Shown here piece by piece: positions 17,087 through 25,613 of a DNA stretch of 64,000 bases (position 1 is its first letter; each line of letters starts with the position of its first letter). The translations under genes and the position numbers were made by a program. Below the pieces are notes generated by a model. The model was not told where the DNA came from. It saw only the letters and a program-made list of their open reading frames with translations, and did not search any database. Origin of the DNA: Chitinophaga pinensis (GTDB lineage: Bacteria > Pseudomonadota > Gammaproteobacteria > Burkholderiales > SG8-41); contig CALQCM020000015.1 of NCBI GenBank assembly GCA_943329075.2, forward strand, positions 1-64,000. The letters are read 5' to 3'.

Positions 17087-18892
17087 ATGCCCGTCCACTA
17101 TAACCTTGCCCTGTCCGTGCTGCGTGATCGCCTGCGTAGCGGGAAACTCACACCGACCGCGCTCGCCCGCGACGTGCTCGCTGCTGCCGGCGACGGCGAC
17201 CGTCATCACGCATGGATCTGCCGTGTGCCCGACGCGGCCGTTCTCGCACGCGCACAGGCGCTCGAAGCCGACGCTGCGGCACGCGCCCTGCCTTTGTATG
17301 GCATTCCCTTCGCGGTCAAAGACAACATCGATGTTGCCGGCCTGCCCACCACCGCGGCCTGCCCTGCCTACAGTTACGTCGCGCCGCGCCACGCCACGGT
17401 CGTGCAGCGCCTGCTTGATGCCGGCGCTGTGCTAATCGGCAAAACCAACCTCGACCAGTTTGCCACCGGCCTCGTCGGCACGCGTTCGCCCTACGGCGCC
17501 GGTCTTAACGCTTTCAACCCGACTTACATTTCCGGCGGCTCGAGTTCCGGCTCTGCTATTGCCGTCGCGCTGAATCTCGTCAGCTTTGCACTCGGCACCG
17601 ACACCGCCGGTTCCGGCCGCGTGCCGGCCGGTTTCAACAACATCGTCGGCCTCAAACCGACACGCGGCCTGCTCAGCACCGCCGGCGTGGTGCCGGCCTG
17701 CCGCTCGCTCGACTGCGTTTCCATTTTCGCGCTGACCGTGTCGGATGCCGCCGATGTATTTGCAGTGGCACGCGGTTTCGATGCCGCCGATGCGCATTCA
17801 CGTCCGCCGCAACCATCGCTGCATCTGCCGGCAAACGGCCTGCGCTGCGGCGTGCCGCGCGCAGACCAGTTTGAATTCTGCGGCGACACGGAAAGCAAAC
17901 GCCTGTTCGAACTGGCCGTGCAGCGCATCGTCGCAGCCGGTGCCACAGTGGTCGAAATCGATTACACCCCTTTGCGCGAAACCGCCGCGCTGCTGTATCA
18001 GGGCCCGTGGATTGCCGAACGCATGGCGGCGATCGGCGATTTTTTCGCGCAACACAGTGCGGATATGCTGCCGGTCACGCGCGACATCATCGCCAGCGCA
18101 AGCGCGCATTCCGCTGCCGACACCTTCAAAGCACTCTACCGCCTTGAGGCACTCAGGCGCCGCGCCGCCGCCGAGTTCGCGAAAATCGACCTGCTGGCGG
18201 TGCCGACCGCGCCGACGATCTACACGGTTGCGCAGATCGAGGCCGACCCGCTCCAACTCAATTCGAATCTTGGTTACTACACCAACTTCGTCAACCTGCT
18301 CGATCTCGCCGCGATCGCCGTGCCTGCCGGTATGCGCAAGGATGGCCTGCCCAACGGCATCACGTTAATCGCGCCGGCGCACAGCGAACCATTGTTGTGC
18401 GAAGTCGGTGACCGTGTGCAGCGCGCCGGCGGCCTCAGCCTGGGCGCAACACCATTCGCGCAGCCTGCGGCAACGCGCGGCTGGCGTGATACGGCTGGTG
18501 ACGCCATGGTGCACGTCGCCGTGGTCGGCGCGCATCTCTCGGGCATGCCGCTGAACCGGCAATTGGCCGAACGCGGCGCGCAGCTTGAACGCGCCACACG
18601 CACCGCCCCCGACTATCAGTTCTATTTGCTGCCGGAGACAACGCCGCCCAAACCCGGACTCGTACGCTGCGCAGCAGGAACAGGACATCGCATCGAAGTC
18701 GAGGTCTGGCGCATGCCGGTTGCACACTACGGCAGTTTCATCGCCGGGATTCCCGCGCCGCTCGGCATCGGCACGCTGACACTCGAGGACGGTTCCTGCG
18801 TGCAGGGATTTCTGTGTGAAGCGACGGCCGTCGCGGGCGCGCGTGACATTTCCGCCTTCGGCGGTTGGCGCAAATTCATCACCACCGGGTAA
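17087..18892 (+). CDS. atzF: Allophanate hydrolase
   Basis: A 601-residue enzyme. Residues 1-450 form an amidase-signature domain with the Ser-cisSer-Lys triad: the lysine in PFAVKDNIDVAG, and the serines in SGGSSSGSA and GTDTAGSGRVPAG. The remaining ~125 residues form the extra C-terminal domain found in AtzF-type allophanate hydrolases (MVHVAVVGAHLSGMPLN, MPVAHYGSFIAGIPAPLGIG). The enzyme splits allophanate to ammonia and carbon dioxide, ending urea carboxylation or s-triazine/biuret breakdown. No urea carboxylase, biuret hydrolase or cyanuric acid amidohydrolase gene is in view, so the source of allophanate is open. Confidence 0.9.
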   Translation: MPVHYNLALSVLRDRLRSGKLTPTALARDVLAAAGDGDRHHAWICRVPDAAVLARAQALEADAAARALPLYGIPFAVKDNIDVAGLPTTAACPAYSYVAPRHATVVQRLLDAGAVLIGKTNLDQFATGLVGTRSPYGAGLNAFNPTYISGGSSSGSAIAVALNLVSFALGTDTAGSGRVPAGFNNIVGLKPTRGLLSTAGVVPACRSLDCVSIFALTVSDAADVFAVARGFDAADAHSRPPQPSLHLPANGLRCGVPRADQFEFCGDTESKRLFELAVQRIVAAGATVVEIDYTPLRETAALLYQGPWIAERMAAIGDFFAQHSADMLPVTRDIIASASAHSAADTFKALYRLEALRRRAAAEFAKIDLLAVPTAPTIYTVAQIEADPLQLNSNLGYYTNFVNLLDLAAIAVPAGMRKDGLPNGITLIAPAHSEPLLCEVGDRVQRAGGLSLGATPFAQPAATRGWRDTAGDAMVHVAVVGAHLSGMPLNRQLAERGAQLERATRTAPDYQFYLLPETTPPKPGLVRCAAGTGHRIEVEVWRMPVAHYGSFIAGIPAPLGIGTLTLEDGSCVQGFLCEATAVAGARDISAFGGWRKFITTG

Positions 18893-19148
18893 GGCACTCG
18901 GCGGGCATACGGCGGCGCAACAATTATTTTTTGATAAGAAATTTCTTACCTGCTGCGGCATGCCGCGCACCACCGCAACAGACCCGCCGCGCGTGGGCTG
19001 TTATCCCGCAATCGCGTGCTGCGATGCGTCAAGCGCAGTGTTTGCCCTGCGTCAACATTGCATCGTTTTACCGGCGTAATCTGGCGCGAAATTCATTCGC
19101 ATGAATCCGGAGTAGCACCGCAACGGAATTATTGAAAGGGGCGACACG

Positions 19149-19460
19149 ATGATCACCAACGCGATACGCAGTGCCACCAGCGAAGACGAAGTGCTGTTCG
19201 TGCTGACCAGTTACGTCGAAGCGGCACGCCTGAGCGGGCGCTTTCATTTTCTCTCCGAACGCGTGACCGCACTGCCGCTGGAGGACGCCGGCGACGTCAG
19301 CGCGCGCCTGAGCAATCTGCTATTCGAACTCGACCTCGCCTCGCGCAGCTTCGACGATTACACCCGCGACGTTCTGCACGAGGCCGTGCATATCTTCAGT
19401 TACGCGGTGGAACAGCTACACGACATCAGGCACCGGCAGCACAGCCAGCTCGCGGCCTGA
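19149..19460 (+). CDS. Small conserved-type hypothetical protein
   Basis: A 103-residue protein with good coding character and a GAAAGGGG ribosome-binding site upstream. It is predicted all-helical and amphipathic (DEVLFVLTSYVEAARLSG, SARLSNLLFELDLASRS, VLHEAVHIFSYAVEQLHD), with no signal peptide, membrane segment or cysteine. Several histidines lie near the C-terminus. I do not recognise the family. It converges with the persulfide dioxygenase-rhodanese gene, 16 bp away, and the preceding ~250 bp holds nothing I can assign. Confidence 0.65.
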   Translation: MITNAIRSATSEDEVLFVLTSYVEAARLSGRFHFLSERVTALPLEDAGDVSARLSNLLFELDLASRSFDDYTRDVLHEAVHIFSYAVEQLHDIRHRQHSQLAA

Positions 19461-19476
19461 ACGCCGGGCGCCCACA

Positions 19477-20550
19477 CTAAACGCTGCCACCCTCGACCGC
19501 GCAGCCGTCAGCGCGCCAGCGCAGCATGCCGCCGGCTAGATTGGCAATCTCACTGTAACCCGCCTTCTGCAGCAGCGTCACCGCCTGCGCCGAGCGCGCG
19601 CCCGAGCGGCACACCGCAACCACCGGCTTGTCGCGACTGAGTTCGCTCGCGCGCTGCGCCAGTTCACCAAGCGGAATCAGTTTCGCCCCGGCAATATGAC
19701 CGAGCGCGCTGTTGAATTCCGCCGCTTCGCGCACGTCCACGATCTCGACGCGGTCACCGAGTTCCTCCAGCGCCTGCGGCTGGATCTCCCAGATGCCGCC
19801 GAAGGTAAACGTCAGATTGCCCCACTGCGGTTCGGTCATGTCGGGCAACGCGCCGTCGGGGCGGCCGCATTGCAGATTGGCCGGCACTGCGATGTCCATC
19901 TTCTTCGGATGCGGCAGGCCGAGATTTTTCATGTAGCCGCAGAAGTCCTCGACGCTGACGTCGCCGCCCAGCCGCGGGTTGTGCCGGCGCTCTTCGTCAA
20001 CGCTGGTCACGGTGAGGCCGCGGTAATCGTGGGCCGGATACAACAGGCAGGCGCCCGGCAGCGAAAAAATCTGCTCACGCACCGAACGGAACATCGAGCG
20101 CGCATCGCCCTGCTGAAAATCAGTGCGTCCGCTGCCGCGGATCAGCATGCAGTCGCCGGTAAATGCCATCGATTGATCGTCGATCACGTAGGTCATACAG
20201 CCGTTGGTGTGCCCGGGCGTGGCGCGCGCCTCCAGATGGCGCGTGCCGAACGGCACGTGATCGCCATGTTGCAGCAAGCGATCCGCCCCCGCCGCCCCGC
20301 TCACCGCCGCCAGCGCCATTCGGCTGCCGAGTTTTTGTTTGAGCAGCCAAGAACCGGTGACGTGATCGGCGTGCACATGCGTTTCGAGCGTCCACATCAG
20401 CTTGAGCCCGAGCTCGCCAAGCAACGCCGCGTCGCGATGCACCTGTTCGAAAACCGGATCGATCAGCAGCGCTTCCTTGCTGCGGCTGTCGCCGACCAAA
20501 TAGGTATAGGTCGACGACGGCGCATCGAACAACTGGCGGAAGATCAGCAT
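19477..20550 (-). CDS. Persulfide dioxygenase-rhodanese fusion (ETHE1-like)
   Basis: A 357-residue protein starting at 20550. Residues 1-235 form a metallo-beta-lactamase-fold persulfide dioxygenase: [38 protein letters not shown] and YPAHDYRG, with the single-iron ligand set of ETHE1. Residues 255-350 form a rhodanese domain with the catalytic cysteine in [12 protein letters not shown]. Such fusions oxidise glutathione persulfide to sulfite and exchange sulfane sulfur with thiosulfate in the cytoplasm. No sulfide:quinone oxidoreductase or ArsR-type regulator is adjacent. It is divergent from an MmgE/PrpD gene. Confidence 0.92.
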   Translation of the reverse strand: MLIFRQLFDAPSSTYTYLVGDSRSKEALLIDPVFEQVHRDAALLGELGLKLMWTLETHVHADHVTGSWLLKQKLGSRMALAAVSGAAGADRLLQHGDHVPFGTRHLEARATPGHTNGCMTYVIDDQSMAFTGDCMLIRGSGRTDFQQGDARSMFRSVREQIFSLPGACLLYPAHDYRGLTVTSVDEERRHNPRLGGDVSVEDFCGYMKNLGLPHPKKMDIAVPANLQCGRPDGALPDMTEPQWGNLTFTFGGIWEIQPQALEELGDRVEIVDVREAAEFNSALGHIAGAKLIPLGELAQRASELSRDKPVVAVCRSGARSAQAVTLLQKAGYSEIANLAGGMLRWRADGCAVEGGSV

Positions 20551-20697
20551 GGCGCGCAATCCGGAGGAAGCAGAAAGTCCATTCTGCACGGCCGGGCGGC
20601 AGTCGCGCAAGCATTTGCGTTATGATTCCACCCCAAGCTGCGCGCAGATGCGGCGAACCCGCAAACGACTCCCCCATATATTCCCTGATCGACCCTG

Positions 20698-22080
20698 ATG
20701 CCCACTATTACCGAACAATTCATCGACCACGTACTCGCCGTCGATTACGACACACTGCCGCCGGCCGCCATCGAGATGGCGCGCCAGGTCACACTTGACG
20801 GCATCGCCGTGATCCTCGCCGGCTCCACCGAACCGCTGGGTGTCGGCCGCATCTCCACCGCTTATGTGCGCGAGATGGGTGGCAACCCGCAGGCCAGCGT
20901 CATCACCGGCGGTTTCAAAACATCGATGGCCAACGCCGCCTACGCCAACGGCACCATGGCGCACGCGCTCGATTTCGACAACACCTGGTATCCGCTCAAT
21001 CACCCGACCTCGCCGACGCTGCCGGTGGTGCTGGCACTCGCCGAACATTACAAAATGCCGGGCCGCAAGATCATCGAAGCCATCGTCGCCGCGTTTGAAG
21101 TCCAGGGCCGCGTGCGCCTTGCTGCTACGGGCCTGAAAACCGGCACCGGCTTCCACAAGCCCGGCACCACCGGCACGTTCGGCGCCACTGCGGCGGCGAC
21201 CAAAATGCTCGACCTCAACAAGCAGCAAACGCTGATGGCGTTTGGTCTTGCCGGTTCGCGCGCCGGCAGTCTGTCGATCAACACCGGCTCGATGACCAAG
21301 TCGTCGCACTCGGGCCACGCCGCGCGCATGGGTCTTGAGTGCGGCGTGCTGGCCAAAATGGGCTGGACGGCCAGCGCCGATGTCTTCGGGCCGAAGGGCT
21401 TCTTCGATACCTTTCTGCACGGCGACGCCGAACCCGGCCTGCTGGTGAAGGCTTTCGGCAGTCCCTTCCGCATGGTCGAGCCCGGTGTGGGCTTCAAGAA
21501 ACACCCGAGCAATTACTTCACTCATCGTCCGATCGACGCGGCGCTGGCCTTGCGCGAAGAACACGCGCTGAAGGCAGAACAGATTGCGCGCGTGACGGTG
21601 ACCTTTCCGCGTTTCGAATACGTCAACCGCCCGCAGCCCGAAACCGGCCTCGACGGCAAATTCAGCGTGCAGTACACAACGGCACTGGCCCTGCTTGACG
21701 GTGAGATCAGCGTCGACTCGTTCACCAACGAACGGCGTTTCGCTGCGGACATCGTCGCGCTGCTGCCGAAGATCGAACTGCGGATTGACGACAACATCCC
21801 GGCCGATTTCGACCATATGCACGTGATCGTCGACGTCGCCACTACCGATGGACGTACGCTGTCGAAGAAAATCGAAAAACTGTCGGGCTGGATCGGCTCA
21901 CCACTGACGCGCGAACAACGCCTGAAAAAGTTTTATTCCTGCTCGCGCCGTGTGCTGGATGACTCGTCCGCCAACCGCGTGCTCGAAGCCGTTGAGAAAC
22001 TGGATACGCTGCCGGACATCACGGCGATCATGGATATCCTGCGTTGCGACGGAATGACGAAAGATCGCACGACAAAATGA
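20698..22080 (+). CDS. MmgE/PrpD family protein
   Basis: A 460-residue protein with family landmarks: TLDGIAVILAGSTEP, NGTMAHALDFDNTWYPLNHPTSP near residue 82, TGTFGATAAATKML, and MTKSSHSGHAARMG in mid-protein. It belongs to a different branch from the copies at 6289 and 25614: the FELDD-H-HCG motif of those is replaced here by LDFDNTWYPLNHP. The reaction is probably dehydration or isomerisation of a polycarboxylate or related acid. It is followed, after a REP-like pair, by the Gfo/Idh protein and a Bug receptor on the same strand. No clear ribosome-binding site precedes the ATG. Confidence 0.85.
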   Translation: MPTITEQFIDHVLAVDYDTLPPAAIEMARQVTLDGIAVILAGSTEPLGVGRISTAYVREMGGNPQASVITGGFKTSMANAAYANGTMAHALDFDNTWYPLNHPTSPTLPVVLALAEHYKMPGRKIIEAIVAAFEVQGRVRLAATGLKTGTGFHKPGTTGTFGATAAATKMLDLNKQQTLMAFGLAGSRAGSLSINTGSMTKSSHSGHAARMGLECGVLAKMGWTASADVFGPKGFFDTFLHGDAEPGLLVKAFGSPFRMVEPGVGFKKHPSNYFTHRPIDAALALREEHALKAEQIARVTVTFPRFEYVNRPQPETGLDGKFSVQYTTALALLDGEISVDSFTNERRFAADIVALLPKIELRIDDNIPADFDHMHVIVDVATTDGRTLSKKIEKLSGWIGSPLTREQRLKKFYSCSRRVLDDSSANRVLEAVEKLDTLPDITAIMDILRCDGMTKDRTTK

Positions 22081-22098
22081 CAACGATATTTTTTTATT

Positions 22099-22166
22099 CG
22101 TCATTCCCGCGGAAGCAGGAATCCAAAACCAGAACCCCTGGGTCCCCGCTTTCGCGGGGACGACGA
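22099..22166. repeat. REP-like palindrome pair 3
   Basis: Two opposed copies lie between the MmgE/PrpD and Gfo/Idh genes. The left copy is slightly degenerate (cgcggaagcagg), while the right copy (ccccgctttcgcgggg) is perfect. Confidence 0.9.
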
Positions 22167-22197
22167 TAAATTCTAAATGCACGGAGAATTTCGATAG

Positions 22198-23418
22198 ATG
22201 AGCAACACTCGCTACAAAGTCGCCGTTGTCGGCGCCGGCATCAGCAACAGTCCCGACGGCCGCGAACGCTGGGCGGTGCGCGCCCATCTACCGGCACTGA
22301 AGGCATTGCCCGAATTGTTCGAGACCGTCGCCGTGTGCACCACGCGCATGGAAACCGCCAACGCCGCGGCGCAACAATTCGGCGTGCCGCATGCCTACGA
22401 CAATGTAGAACGCATGCTCGCCGAATGCCCTGAGATCGACATCGTCTGCGTCAGCGTGCGGCCTTCCGTGCATCACGAGGTCGTGATGGCCGCACTCAAG
22501 GCCGGCAAACACGTTTATTGCGAACATCCGCTCGGGGTCAATACGCAACAGGCGCGCGAAATGTTCGAACTGGCGCGCGCAAAAAATGTGCGCACCATCG
22601 TCGGCCACGAATATCACTACGAACCGGCCGCACTGCAAATGGCCGAGATGGTGCGCGATGGCTACATCGGCCGCCCGCTGACCTTCAACATCACCTATTT
22701 CGTCAGCAACTACATCGCGCCGCGCCCCTCACACCGCCAGTGGCTGTTTCAGGCAGAGATGGGTGGCCATCCGGGCTATCGCAGCGGCCACAGTCTCGAA
22801 CGCGCCACCGCCATCCTGGGTCGCGACATCGACAAGATCTGCGCCGAACTCGCCGTACTGGTGCCCGAACGCGCCAACCTCGACGGCGGCGAACCGATTC
22901 GCAGCAATCAGGTTGAGAACATGAACTATCTGCTGCGCACCGCAGACGGCGTAATCGGCACCATGCAGGTGTCGTTCACGGCGTGGTTCGGCACCGGCAG
23001 CCGCTTCGAACTCTACGGCAGCGACGGCATGTTGATGCTGGATACGGTGGAACTCTCGAACTGGGACAAGAAAACCGGGCAGGGCGATCCGCCGCGCGGC
23101 GAACTGCGTTTGTTCGGCGCCCACGCCGATCTCGCACAGATGATGAAGGACCCGATTGCGCCGGAGCGCCTCGAAAGACGTTTCACCGAAATCCCGCTCG
23201 ACGACAAACACATCGCCGTCAAAGGCATCGACCGCGGCCGCGCGACCTTTCTTGTCGCGCAGACGTGGACCGCATTTCACAAAGCGATCGGCGAAGGACG
23301 CGACGGTGCGCCAAGCTTCCGCGACGAACTGAAAATACACTGCGTGTGGGATGCCACGGAAAAATCGGTTGCCGAAGAGCGCTGGATCAAAGTCGATTAC
23401 AGCCGGGTCGGACAATGA
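22198..23418 (+). CDS. Gfo/Idh/MocA family oxidoreductase
   Basis: A 406-residue protein with an N-terminal Rossmann fold (KVAVVGAGISNSPDGRERW) and a C-terminal alpha/beta substrate domain. The family's EKP motif, whose lysine takes part in catalysis and cofactor binding, reads CEHPLGVN here, so the lysine is replaced by His. VGHEYHYEPAALQMAEM and SGHSLERATAILG follow. It may be an atypical dehydrogenase or a non-catalytic NAD-binding protein of the Gal80-like kind. Its stop overlaps the start of a Bug receptor gene by 4 bp (ATGA), so the two are translationally coupled. Confidence 0.8.
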   Translation: MSNTRYKVAVVGAGISNSPDGRERWAVRAHLPALKALPELFETVAVCTTRMETANAAAQQFGVPHAYDNVERMLAECPEIDIVCVSVRPSVHHEVVMAALKAGKHVYCEHPLGVNTQQAREMFELARAKNVRTIVGHEYHYEPAALQMAEMVRDGYIGRPLTFNITYFVSNYIAPRPSHRQWLFQAEMGGHPGYRSGHSLERATAILGRDIDKICAELAVLVPERANLDGGEPIRSNQVENMNYLLRTADGVIGTMQVSFTAWFGTGSRFELYGSDGMLMLDTVELSNWDKKTGQGDPPRGELRLFGAHADLAQMMKDPIAPERLERRFTEIPLDDKHIAVKGIDRGRATFLVAQTWTAFHKAIGEGRDGAPSFRDELKIHCVWDATEKSVAEERWIKVDYSRVGQ

Positions 23419-24380
23419 GATCGTTGCGTTCCATTTCTGCCATCGTTTTGTGTTCGCTCGCGTTGTCCGCAACGGCAGACGATTACCCGAACAAGGCCAT
23501 CCGCTTCATCATGCCCTACCCGATCGGCGGCAGCATCGACATCGCCGGCCGCATGGTGGCGCAGCGCCTCGCCGATAACCTCGGCCAGGCGGTGGTGGTC
23601 GATAACCGCACCGGCGCCGGCGGCATCGTTGGCACCGAAACCGGCGCGCGTGCCGCACCCGACGGTTACACGCTTTTGATGGGCGGCATCGGCACATTGG
23701 CATTGAGCCCCAGCCTGCAGAAAAATCTGCCCTACGATCCGAACAGGGATTTAACACCAGTGACCTTGCTAGTGACAATTCCATATGTCGTGGTCGTGCC
23801 TCCATCGTTCAAGGCCACAAACATCAGAGAACTCATCGCATTGGCAAAAGCCAAACCGAACGAAGTCAATTACGGCTCCGGCGGCAACGGCAGCGCGCCG
23901 CATCTGGCGGGCGAACTTTTCAATACCATGGCCGGCGTGAAAATCACGCACGTGCCATACAAAGGCAGCACGGGCGCCATCACCGACACCATGAGCGGCC
24001 AGGTGCAACTCACTTATACGGGCATCCCCTCGGTCATCGGGCAACTGAAGGCCGGCCGCCTGCGCCCGGTCGGCGTTACCAGCATCAAACGTACGGCGGC
24101 TTTGCCGGAAGTGCCGACCATTGCCGAATCCGGCGTGCCGGGTTATGAGGTCAATCCGTGGTTCGGCGTAATGTTGCCGGCGCGTGCGCCACAGCCTTTG
24201 GTGTCACGCATCAATGCAGAAATACTGAAAGTGCTGCGACTACCCGCGACACGCGAACGTTTTGCCGCCGAGGGCTTCGAAGCCGCAGGCAACACGCCCG
24301 CGCAGTTCGCCGCCTATATCAAGACCGAGCAGGTGAAATGGGCGAAGGTCATCAAGGACGCGGGAATTAAAGCAGATTAA
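23415..24380 (+). CDS. Bug family (TctC-type) periplasmic solute-binding protein
   Basis: A 321-residue protein with a signal peptide (MRSLRSISAIVLCSLALSA, cleavage after about residue 21). Typical elements are DYPNKAIRFIMPYPIGGSID, VVDNRTGAGGIVGTETGARA, LPYDPNRDLTPVTLL, NYGSGGNGSAPHLAGELFN and HVPYKGSTGAITDTMSGQVQ. It is coupled to the Gfo/Idh gene by a 4-bp overlap and probably delivers or senses the substrate of that module. The membrane partners must lie elsewhere. Confidence 0.9.
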   Translation: MRSLRSISAIVLCSLALSATADDYPNKAIRFIMPYPIGGSIDIAGRMVAQRLADNLGQAVVVDNRTGAGGIVGTETGARAAPDGYTLLMGGIGTLALSPSLQKNLPYDPNRDLTPVTLLVTIPYVVVVPPSFKATNIRELIALAKAKPNEVNYGSGGNGSAPHLAGELFNTMAGVKITHVPYKGSTGAITDTMSGQVQLTYTGIPSVIGQLKAGRLRPVGVTSIKRTAALPEVPTIAESGVPGYEVNPWFGVMLPARAPQPLVSRINAEILKVLRLPATRERFAAEGFEAAGNTPAQFAAYIKTEQVKWAKVIKDAGIKAD

Positions 24381-24417
24381 ATGGCGCAGGCGTTTTATCT
24401 GCGTGAACTTAATTGAT

Positions 24418-24502
24418 CGTCACTCCCGCGAAAGCGGGAGTCCAGCAATCCATATCAAATATACCAACGCCGAATGGATTCCCGCTTTCGCGGGAATGAC
24501 GA
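24418..24502. repeat. REP-like palindrome pair 4
   Basis: Opposed copies lie at about 24418-24444 and 24478-24502, between two convergent Bug receptor genes. They probably serve as a bidirectional transcript-end structure. Confidence 0.9.
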
Positions 24503-24511
24503 TTGGTGGAG

Positions 24512-25486
24512 CTAGTCGAACTTTGCATCCGACGCCCGAATAACCTTGCCGATGCGCGCGTGCTCTTTCTTGATGTACGCCGCGAACTCCTCCGGCGTAT
24601 TACCCACCGGTATCACGCCTTCAAACGACAGGCGCTCGATGATGTCCGGCGCCTTCATCGCCGCTACCGTCTCTTTGTTGAGCAGATCAATGATTGCGCG
24701 CGGCGTGCCGGCCGGCGCCGACAGGCCGTACCATGATCCGGCTTCGTAATCTTTGAGGCCGGTGGCTTCGGCAACGGTCGGTATGTCGGGCTGCGACGGC
24801 GCGCGCTTTACACTGGTGGTGCCAATGGCGCGCAGTTTGCCGGCCTTGACGTGCGGCATCATCGCCACCGCACTCGAAAACATCAGCGGCACCTGCCCGC
24901 TCAGCACGTCGGTCAGCGCCGGCGCCAAACCCTTATACGGCACGTGCGTAAACTTGATGCCCGCCATCATGATGAAAAGTTCAGTGGCCAGATGCGTTGA
25001 ACTGCCGATGCCGTTGGAGGCGTAATTCACCTGTCCGGGCTTGGCTTTCGCCAGCGCTACCAGGTCTTTCATTGACTTCACCGGCAGCGAAGGATGCACC
25101 ACCACCAACAGCGGCGCCTGTGCGAGCAGGCTGATTGGTTCGAAATCCTTGAGCGGATCATAGGGTGGTTTTTTCTGCACGTTGGGAATGATCGCCATCG
25201 TTGCCACATTCGACAGCAGCAAGGTGTAGCCATCCGGCGGCGCCTTCGACGCCAGTTCCGCCGCAATCATGCCGCCCGCACCCGGCCGGTTGTCGATGGC
25301 AAATTGCTGCTTCAGCGCTACTGTCAGCTTCTGTCCGATCATGCGTGCGATGGTGTCGTTGCCGCCGCCGGGCGCCTGCGGCACCAGCACGCGGATGGCT
25401 TTGGTCGGGTAACTCTGTGCATTTGCCGGACCAAAAGGCAGCAGTGCCGCCACAAAACCAGAAATAAATATTTTCTTATCGATCAT
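24512..25486 (-). CDS. Bug family (TctC-type) periplasmic solute-binding protein
   Basis: A 324-residue protein with a signal peptide (MIDKKIFISGFVAALLPFG, cleavage after about residue 23, ANA). Landmarks are SYPTKAIRVLVPQAPGGGND, AIDNRPGAGGMIAAE, SKAPPDGYTLLLSN, PPYDPLKDFEPISLL, NYASNGIGSSTHLATELF and HVPYKGLAPALTDVLSGQVP. It converges with the previous Bug gene and is followed at its 5' side by a REP-like pair and an MmgE/PrpD gene on the same strand. Together these form a module mirroring the one at 20698-24380. Confidence 0.9.
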   Translation of the reverse strand: MIDKKIFISGFVAALLPFGPANAQSYPTKAIRVLVPQAPGGGNDTIARMIGQKLTVALKQQFAIDNRPGAGGMIAAELASKAPPDGYTLLLSNVATMAIIPNVQKKPPYDPLKDFEPISLLAQAPLLVVVHPSLPVKSMKDLVALAKAKPGQVNYASNGIGSSTHLATELFIMMAGIKFTHVPYKGLAPALTDVLSGQVPLMFSSAVAMMPHVKAGKLRAIGTTSVKRAPSQPDIPTVAEATGLKDYEAGSWYGLSAPAGTPRAIIDLLNKETVAAMKAPDIIERLSFEGVIPVGNTPEEFAAYIKKEHARIGKVIRASDAKFD

Positions 25487-25519
25487 TTCAACTCCAGCGT
25501 AACGTCAACTAAACTTTTC

Positions 25520-25600
25520 CGTCGCTCCCGCGGAAGCGGGAGCCCAGGAGAAGCACTAACATCATTACATTCATGGATTCCCGCTTTCGCGGGAATGACG
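25520..25600. repeat. REP-like palindrome pair 5
   Basis: Opposed copies at the two ends enclose a spacer that contains cccaggagaagcac. The pair at 27044 has nearly the same spacer start, so these two are close relatives. Confidence 0.9.
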
Positions 25601-25613
25601 AATCAAATTTTCT

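Noticed and set aside
18893..19148. Possible RNA gene or riboswitch in the 256-bp gap before the small hypothetical gene
   Set aside because: No recognisable fold, terminator or conserved box was found.
20620..21822. A 400-codon reverse frame over the MmgE/PrpD gene
   Set aside because: Shadow of a well-supported gene.
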